64,000 nucleotides of DNA. Origin: Girardinichthys multiradiatus. Lineage: Eukaryota; Chordata; Actinopteri; Cyprinodontiformes; Goodeidae. A model generated the notes under the pieces. The model was given only the letters and a program-made list of their open reading frames with translations, was not told where the DNA came from and did not search any database. Of this stretch, positions 1-64,000 are shown piece after piece; position 1 is the first letter of the stretch, and the number at the start of each line of letters is the position of its first letter. Both the position numbers and the translations under genes were made by a program. The DNA lies in contig NC_061811.1 of the NCBI RefSeq assembly GCF_021462225.1, positions 799,001 to 863,000 on the forward strand, given 5' to 3'.

Positions 1-49
1 AAATCACTTCAGTAGAACCCGTCTCCACACCTGAAATGTTGACCCACCA

Positions 50-655
50 GGCTCTGATCTAAAGAAATTCAGGAAGAAAGTCACTGACTTCTATCAGTGT
101 GAAAGGTTATCAATCCATTCTAATGCTTTTGTGACTCCTGAGAACCTGAGGGAGAACCATTATCCACACGTGGAGAAAACATGGAACATTGGAGAACCTT
201 CCTGGGAGAGGCTACCAGAATTAATCCCAAGAGTTCAAACAACTCATCCAAGAGGTCATAGAAGAGCCCAGAACAACATCTAAAGCTCAGCAGGTGGTTC
301 CTGCAGGAAAACCCTCCAGTGTGTCTGAAATAAATCAATTCAGCAAAGCAGAGTGGGTCAGAATGTCCACAGTGATGTTGAAGACTCAGTACCAGTTATC
401 AGGAACACTTGATGGCAGCTACTGCTGCTGCCAAGGGAGGAACAACCAATTATTAGGTTTAGGGGGTGATTACTTTTTCACACAGGGCCAGGCTGGTCTG
501 GTAGATTTTTATCCTTAATCATTTTAAAACTGCATTTTGTAATTTGGTTATCTTTGTCTGATAACTTTATTTGATGATCTGAAACACGTAAGTGCGACAG
601 GAAAGGAAAAGCAACAGAACTCTGTAAGGGTGTAAATACTTTTTTATTATCACCC
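50..655 (+). mobile_element. Internally deleted Tc1/mariner remnant
   Basis: Bases from about 75 to 300 resemble the N-terminal coding region of fish Tc1 transposases (TGGAGAAAACATGGAACA; CTCATCCAAGAGGTCA; ACAACATCTAAAG). From about 311 the sequence jumps to the C-terminal end (CCCTCCAGTGTGTCTGAA) and the typical tail GGGGGTGATTACTTTTTCAC, followed by a 3' flank with TGTAAATACTTTTTTATT near 632. The catalytic core is missing, so it is inactive. Confidence 0.75.
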
Positions 656-1149
656 TGATGGAAGTTTAGAGTTGGTGGTTGATCTGATCTGAATGGGTTT
701 ATGGTCTCTGCAGCAGGTTGAACTGATGGGTCCTGGACTCCATGAACTCTGTGTGGGTTTGCTGCACAGAGCGACTGGTGCCTCTGGCTGTGGAGATGCT
801 GGGCTGCTGCTGGAGCAACACAGTGTTCTGCTTGTTGGTTGGGTTCTATCGACTGACCCAAAAACAACAGAAAGCTAACCTTGAATAAACCAGCAACACA
901 TTATTGGCTGGGCTGCATGATGCCACATTATTATTTAAAACAAAGGGTGTGGTTGGTTCTAATGAACAGCAGCTATTAGCTGTCTGCAGAGTTCAGGGAC
1001 CACATGCTGGAGAACACCAGAGGGCGACACTGTCCTGCTCCATGCAGCAGTCAAAGAGAAGGTGGGACAGTCAATTCTTTCTTGACTGAGCTAAAAACGA
1101 GAAGATCAGGGAGAGCAGCAGCTCTGTGACTATCTGGTAAATTTCTAGC
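656..1149. other. No recognisable feature
   Basis: Short open frames only; I see no gene or repeat I can name. Confidence 0.6.
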
Positions 1150-2085
1150 AGACCAACATCATCAGTCCTCATTAGATATGGTCCAATTAGTTTTCTGCTG
1201 AAGGCCCTTTGTGTGACCTGGAAACTCCTTTTGACTGAACAATTGTTTTAACCTTACCTTTAGAAATGCTTCCAGCAATAATTCCTGATGTTTTTTGGTT
1301 CTCTTGATGTTACTCTGCTTACTGTGACCCTCATCTTCTTCTTGACAGAAGATGACAATCAGGGTGCAGACCTTGATTTCCAAATGAAATGCAAACTTTA
1401 TTTTGATCTGAAAAGAGGACTTTGGACCACTGAGCAACAATCCAGTTCTTTTCCTCCTTAGCCAAGGTAAGGTGGTTCTGATGTTGTCTCTGAGTCACAA
1501 TGAATGCGACATCTGAGTCCATCTTCTAGATACGTCTGTGAGTGATGGACTCTGAAACTATGACTCCAGCTGCAGTACACACCATGTGAATCCCATTCAA
1601 CCGCTTGATTGGGCTTTGCTTCACAGTCCTCTCAAAGTTACAGTTATACTTGTTAGTTGAAGACCTTTCTCTGCCACACTTTTCCCTTCCACTCAACTTT
1701 CCATTCATTTGCTTGGAGACAGCACTCTGAGTGCTATGTGACTCTTCACTCTATGACTCTTGTGTATATATGTACTTTTTAAAGATATTTTTATTTACAA
1801 TTATTATTTTAAAAAATCCTCACTAGGAGCAAAATGTATCAGAGTCAAATTCCTTGTTTGTGTGCACAAACTTGGTAATAAATAAAGCTGATTCTGGTTG
1901 TGATGAACAGCAGTGTTTTTATGCTTTACCCTCCATATAGAGAGCGTCAGTGATCTTCTCCATGACTGTAGACCTCAACATGAACATTTCTATATTAAAT
2001 ATCTCTGGGTTTTTATTAGCTGTAAACCAGAATCATCATGAACAGAATAAAACGCTTTATAACAGCGTGTTTGAGGAATCTGTAA
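1150..2085 (-). mobile_element. Degenerate Tc1/mariner copy, interrupted
   Basis: On the minus strand, 1331-1522 translates to a Tc1 transposase piece (NHLTLAKEEKNWIVAQWSKV, then LFSDQ, where the first catalytic Asp lies in LFSD). The same family occurs at about 56280-57460; for example TCTTCTCCATGACTGT is shared at about 1955 and 57328. The copy carries many stops and is split by a LINE tail at about 1745-1898. Confidence 0.75.
1745..1898 (+). mobile_element. 3' tail of a CR1/L2-like LINE
   Basis: TTGGTAATAAATAAAGCTGATTCTG is split here over about 1873-1896. It matches the 3' terminus seen in reverse at 34440 and 34650 (CAGAATCAGCTTTATTGCC). The piece is strongly 5'-truncated and sits inside the Tc1 remnant. 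Confidence 0.6.
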
Positions 2086-2491
2086 AAAATATACGTTTTA
2101 TTGTTTGAACTGATTAGATGAAATAAACTGTTTGCTGATTTATTGAGATGCAGCTGGAGCTAGAAACACGTTAAACTTTGAGATGCCAAAGATGTAGCTG
2201 CTGGTTCTGCAGAAAGAGGGCGCTCTTCTTACTAAATACTGTGGAAAACAATATTGATCCTTTATTGACACTTTTCAGGGAAATTATTTCTGCTGCACGT
2301 TTAACTGAAGCCTTCAGGCTCTTCATCGAGAGGAAGAGGAGGGTACATGGGAGGAGTGATCGGAACTGTGACCCAGTTCAGACCAGAAGACTCCATCTGA
2401 GAATGGGGACGGAACATTGAAGCTTGATCATTTCTTCAGTCATTCAGCTGAGTTTCTGCAGTTAGACCAGGAGGAGAGAGGGAGCGGCTCA

Positions 2492-2524
2492 GGAAGGAAG
2501 GAAGGAAGGAAGGAAGGAAGGAAG
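2492..2524 (+). repeat. (GGAA)8 microsatellite in the 5' leader
   Basis: About eight tandem GGAA units lie roughly 200 bases upstream of the ppp1r13b start codon. GGAA is the ETS-factor core, so clustered ETS binding is possible but not shown. Confidence 0.85.
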
Positions 2525-2602
2525 AGGGTGGGCTGCTCAGGAGGTTCGGGCATCTGGCTGGATTCGAGGAAGATAAGAAGAACAGGAGAGGAAGAAAACT
2601 GG

Positions 2603-2635
2603 ATGCGCGTAAAGTTTCTACAAGCAAAGAACTAA
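2603..2635 (+). other. Candidate upstream ORF (10 codons plus stop)
   Basis: ATG CGC GTA ... AAC TAA encodes MRVKFLQAKN and ends 84 bases before the main start. If transcription begins upstream, scanning ribosomes would meet this ATG first. Its context (G at -1, A at -4, C at +4) is moderate. Translation is inference. Confidence 0.4.
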
Positions 2636-2719
2636 AGAGAGAGAGACAGGCGGGTTGGAAGAGGAGAGGAGGAATTATTTTCTACCGGAAAAGGAGGAAT
2701 TCTGCAGGGAGCAGCAGGA

Positions 2720-60142
<57,423 letters not shown>

Positions 60143-60371
60143 GTAAAACCCACAGACACAAACACTGAAATATACCAAAATAAATACTCATTTCTATTTT
60201 TATATATTACATTTCAACACTACGTTCTTACATGTATTTTGAAATATATTGAAGAAACACATTAAGAGATTAGATTTTTAAAATTTATGTATAATTTTTT
60301 TATATCTACACACATTTATTGCCTGTAAATGGCATTTCAATATGTTTTGTTTTGTTTTCACAGTAGACATA

Positions 60372-61641
60372 CAGGGGTTGGACAATGAAACTGAAACACC
60401 TGGTTTTAGACCACAATAATTTATTAGTATGGTGTAGGACCTCCTTTTGCGGCCAATACAGCATCCATTCATCTTGGGAATGACATATACAAGTCCTGCA
60501 CAGTGGTCAGAGGGATTTTAAGCTATTCTTCTTGCTGGATAGTGGCCAGGTCACTACGTGATACTGGTGGAGGAAAACGTTTCCTGACTCGCTCCTCCAA
60601 AACACCCCAAAGTGGCTCAATAATATTTAGATCTGGTGACTGTGCAGGCCATGGGAGATGTTCAACTTCACTTTCATATTCATCAAACCAATCTTTCACC
60701 AGTCTTGCTGTGTGTATTGGTGCATTGTCATCCTGATACACGGCACCACCTTCAGGATACAATGTTTGAACCATTGGATGCACATGGTCCTCAAGAATGG
60801 TTCGGTAGTCCTTGGCAGTGACGCGCCCATCTAACACAAGTATTGGACCAAGGGAATGCCATGATATGGCAGCCCAAACCATCACTGATCCACCCCCATG
60901 CTTCACTCTGGGCATGCAACAGTCTGGGTGGTACGCTTCTTTGGGGCTTCTCCACACCGTAACTCTCCCAGATGTGGGGAAAACAGTAAAGGTGGACTCA
61001 TCAGAGAACAATACATGTTTCACATTGTCTACAGCCCAAGATTTGCGCTCCTTGCACCATTGAAACCGATGTTTGGCATTGGCATGAGTGACCAAAGGTT
61101 TGGCTATAGCAGCCCGGCCGTGTATATTGACCTTGTGGAGCTCCTGACGGACAGTTCTGGTGGAAACAGGAGAGTTGAGGTGCACATTTAATTCTGCCGT
61201 GATTTGGGCAGCCGTGGTTTTATGTTTTTTGGATACAATCCGGGTTAGCACCCGAACATCCCTTTCAGACAGCTTCCTCTTGCGTCCACAGTTAATCCTG
61301 TTGGATGTGGTTTGTCCTTCTTGGTGGTATGCTGACATTACCATGGATACCGTGGCTCTTGATACATCACAAAGACTTGCTGTCTTGGTCACAGATGCGC
61401 CAGCAAGACGTGCACCAACAATTTGTCCTCTTTTGAACTCTGGTATGTCACCCATAATGTTGTGTGCATTTCAATATTTTGAGCAAAACTGTGCTCTTAC
61501 CCTGCTAATTGAACCTTCACACTCTGCTCTTACTGGTGCAATGTGCAATCAATGAAGACTGGCTACCAGGCTGGTCCAATATAGCCATGAAACCTCCCAC
61601 ACTAAAATGACAGGTGTTTCAGTTTCATTGTCCAACCCCTG
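60372..61641 (-). mobile_element. Nearly complete Tc1/mariner element (DD36E spacing)
   Basis: The 1270-bp element has perfect terminal inverted repeats of at least 31 bases starting CAGGGGTTGGACAATGAAAC. It is flanked by TA at 60370-60371 and 61642-61643. It carries one transposase frame on the minus strand and lies antisense in intron 14 of ppp1r13b. It is the best preserved transposon in the window. Confidence 0.95.
60523..61455 (-). pseudogene. Tc1/mariner transposase, C-terminally truncated by stops
   Basis: The 310-codon frame begins MGDIPEFKRGQIVGARLAG. Residues 1-110 are two helix-turn-helix DNA-binding parts (SVTKTASLCDVSRATVSMVM; STRTVRQELHKVNIHGR), with a GRKRKLS linker between them. 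The catalytic triad is D152 (LFSDEST), D243 (QDDNAPIH) and E280 (PDLNIIEPLW), with 36 residues between the last two. The frame stops after ATIQQEE. Beyond that TAG the same frame continues LKIPLTTVQDLYMSF to another stop (TGA) and then a typical C-terminus. About 30 residues are therefore lost from a usual length of about 340. The catalytic core is intact. Confidence 0.9.
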
Positions 61642-61734
61642 TATATAAAGTATTTAAATGTACTTATTATTACACGACTCACAAAAACGTACAATATTAA
61701 TATTTGGCTTTTGGGGGAAATTTATGGAAAACGT

Positions 61735-62580
61735 AGAACCATGCGATGGTAATTTGCTCATGTCAGTTTATTAAAACCAAAGCCAACAACAGTGGTGAGT
61801 AGACCACAGTGTCTCAATAACATGTCATGTGACCTTGATCATCAACCACAGTTTGACAACGATGTCTCCTGCTATTCACAAATTGACTTATTATCTGCTG
61901 AGGCATGGCATGGTCCCCAGGTCATTGAGGTTCTGTGGTTCAGAGTTGCAAGCCTCTAGACGAAGACTCAGCTGATCTCATAGGTTTTCTCTGGGATTCA
62001 GGTCTGGAGAAAGTGCATGCCACTCCATTTCAGGAACCCCAGTCTCCAGCACCCGTTCCCTGATGATGTGACCTGCATGATCTGGAGCATTGTCCTCCAT
62101 GAAGATGAAACTAGGCCTGTGTTGTTCATGCAGGAACTCAATGACTGGTTTAATGCTGGTATTCAGGTAGTATGAGCTTGTCCCTGAACCATTCACAGTG
62201 TAGAGCAGTTCTGTATTGACTGGACCCACCTACTCACACTATAACACCACCACCACCAAAGGCTCCTCTGGTGACAACCGTGGCTGATGCATGGAGCTCT
62301 TCTTGACGTCTCCAACATTGTTGAATCATAATTTCTGCTCAATGTGAATCAAGAGAACAGCATAGAGGTGCACTGGTCCCTGGTCCAGCTGGGTGCTCCT
62401 TGGCCAATGCAGGATGATGATACCTGTTCCTGGTGGTGTGGTCCGGTACCCTTGCAGGTCGTCTAGACCACACTGAGGGAAACAAGTTCTAATGGTCTGG
62501 ATGAATCTGCAGGGTTCTGTTCACAATGAAGAGATCCTCAGTGTGGGATGTGGCTAAAGGACATCCACTTCTATAGCTCC
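61735..62580 (-). mobile_element. Second Tc1-like remnant (DD34E spacing)
   Basis: The minus strand frame 62229-61978 reads IKPVIEFLHEQHRPSFIFME, DNAPDHAG and VPEMEWHALSPDLNPRENL. From the Asp of MEDN to the Glu of PREN there are 34 residues. Upstream coding pieces (to about 62580) are broken by stops. It is a different subfamily from the 60372 element. Confidence 0.78.
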
Positions 62581-62734
62581 TTTTCCATTGCATGTAGAAG
62601 GCCCCAGGCTTTGTAAAGTCCAGGTCATATTTCAGTACAAATTTACCTGGGTAAATTCACTTTCCCAGGGCTTTACTTTCACAGGTAAATGGTCCTGGTC
62701 AGATTTCCCTGGGCTTTGTTAGAGCCCGGGGAAA

Positions 62735-63360
62735 GCTAAACTAAACTAAACTAAACTAAACTAAACTAAACTGAGCTAAGCTAACTAAGCTAACTAAGCT
62801 AAGCTAAACTAAACTAAACTAAACTAAACTGAGCTAAGCTAACTAAGCTAAGCTAAACTAAACTAAACTAAACTAAACTAAACTAAACTGAGCTAAGCTA
62901 ACTAAGCTAACTAAGCTAAGCTAAACTAAACTAAACTAAACTAAACTGAGCTAAGCTAACTAAGCTAAGCTAAACTAAACTAAACTAAACTAAACTGAGC
63001 TAAGCTAACTAAGCTAAACTAAACTAAACTAAACTAAACTAAACTGAGCTAAGCTAACTAAGCTAACTAAGCTAAGCTAAACTAAACTAAACTAAACTGA
63101 GCTAAGCTAACTAAGCTAAGCTAAACTAAACTAAACTAAACTAAACTGAGCTAAGCTAACTAAGCTAAGCTAAACTGAACTAAACTAAACTAAACTGAGC
63201 TAAGCTAACTAAGCTAAACTAAGCTAACTAAATTAAGTTAAGCTAAACTAAGCTGAGCTAAGCTAAGCTAACTAAGTTAAGCTAAACTAAACTAAGCTAA
63301 GCTAAAGTAAAGTAAAGTAAATTGAGCTGAGCTGAACTAACTAAGCTAAACTAAGCAAAC
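62735..63360 (+). repeat. CTAAA/CTAAG pentamer array
   Basis: About 620 bases of AACTAAACTAA and GAGCTAAGCTAACTAAGCTAA units repeat with a period of about 60-100 bases. It is the reverse complement type of the TTTAG/CTTAG array at 5580-10230 and lies in intron 14. Confidence 0.96.
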
Positions 63361-64000
63361 TGGGCGGCTGTACCGGGACTTCCCCACTATCCGCTGCCGG
63401 ATCTTGGCCCTGCACTCTGGGACTTCCCGCTACCTGTTATCTGTTTGTGGCGGCTGAAGGTGAAAATAAAGGGTTCAGTAGGTATGTGGTGAATAACCGC
63501 AAGCACCAGAAAATAAAATGGAATATTTGTTTCCGGAAATTTGTGACATTTTAAGTTATTGTTGGCATTAATTGTAAACTATTTAGCCACAATTCTGTAA
63601 GACAAATGTTTTAACACAGTGCTGATGATGACCATATCCTGTAGTTATCTGATATGAGTTTATCTGATGATAATAAAATAAAAATAAGTGTGTTAGTCAG
63701 TGTTTAGAAGTTATCGTAAATGAATCATACAGCTGTAAAGCAACAACTCTGGCCTGATGCAGGTTGGTAAAAAATGTAAATGTAAAATAACGATTTAAAC
63801 TTTTCCTGCTTATGGATCAAGAGCAACTTAAGGAATAATGGAAGGAATTAATCAGCTGTTGAAACAAAAAAATGATTTATTAGGTTTTAAATGGAGTAAA
63901 GTAGTAATGCCATCTGCTGGACTGAAGATGTAATGCAGTGTTCTACACAACTTGCCCAGACCTAATCAGGCTGACTTAAATAAATGGTCCTGGCCTCTCT
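63361..64000. other. Intron 14 continuing, no recognisable feature
   Basis: No exon or named repeat seen up to the window end. Confidence 0.5.

Larger units (their letters stand above)
2200..2719 (+). promoter_or_regulatory. Probable 5' leader / proximal promoter of ppp1r13b
   Basis: This is inferred from position upstream of exon 1. The stretch is purine-rich near the start codon, with GGA/GAGA runs, a GGAA microsatellite (2492-2524) and a short upstream ORF (2603-2635). I saw no clear TATA box at a convincing distance. The boundaries are approximate. Confidence 0.45.

Overview
The window is vertebrate nuclear DNA, almost certainly from a ray-finned (teleost) fish. It holds one split host gene with canonical GT-AG introns, buried among fish-type Tc1/mariner elements, CR1/L2-like and RTE-like LINE fragments, tRNA-derived SINEs and long simple-sequence arrays. 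There is no prokaryotic-style gene packing, and no rRNA, tRNA or CRISPR locus. The species cannot be named from the sequence alone.

The host gene lies on the + strand and is the 5' part of the ASPP1 gene (ppp1r13b, apoptosis-stimulating of p53 protein 1 / PP1 regulatory subunit 13B). I could place 14 coding exons: 2720-2728, 26604-26751, 32824-32931, 41077-41135, 50587-50682, 52344-52400, 52502-52622, 52884-52963, 54030-54197, 54285-54425, 54500-54695, 54953-55072, 59039-59106 and 59935-60142. Their phases agree across every junction. Joined, they give about 526 residues: the ubiquitin-like/RA-type N-terminal domain (exons 1-3), a linker, a long coiled coil (exons 5-10) and the start of the proline/serine-rich region (exons 11-14). 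The ankyrin-SH3 part that binds p53 and PP1 must lie beyond 64000. A possible alternative first exon (47969-48070) would splice in frame to exon 5, giving an isoform without the N-terminal domain. Exon 12 is a symmetric 120-base exon that may be a cassette.

Region by region: 1-2.1 kb carries two Tc1 remnants and a LINE tail. 2.2-2.73 kb is the 5' leader and first exon. Intron 1 (about 23.9 kb) holds two large pentamer arrays: TTTAG/CTTAG at about 5.58-10.23 kb and AGGTC/AGGTG at 14.75-20.74 kb, with SINE and LINE pieces around them. Intron 2 has a LINE inserted in a SINE, a 200-bp TATC microsatellite and a 792-bp foldback-type element. Intron 3 has a three-level nest: an old + LINE cut by a - strand CR1/L2-like LINE, itself cut by a 2006-bp foldback element. 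Introns 4-13 are poorer in recognisable features, with scattered Tc1, SINE and LINE pieces. Intron 14 holds a nearly complete 1270-bp Tc1/mariner element (DD36E spacing), another Tc1 remnant and a CTAAA array that is the reverse complement of the intron 1 array.

Most worth a second look: the sense-strand array of splice-donor-like and nuclear-receptor-half-site-like pentamers in intron 1; the complementary UUUAG and CUAAA arrays flanking exons 2-14; the two foldback elements that share termini and 6-bp target duplications; and the candidate internal promoter and first exon.
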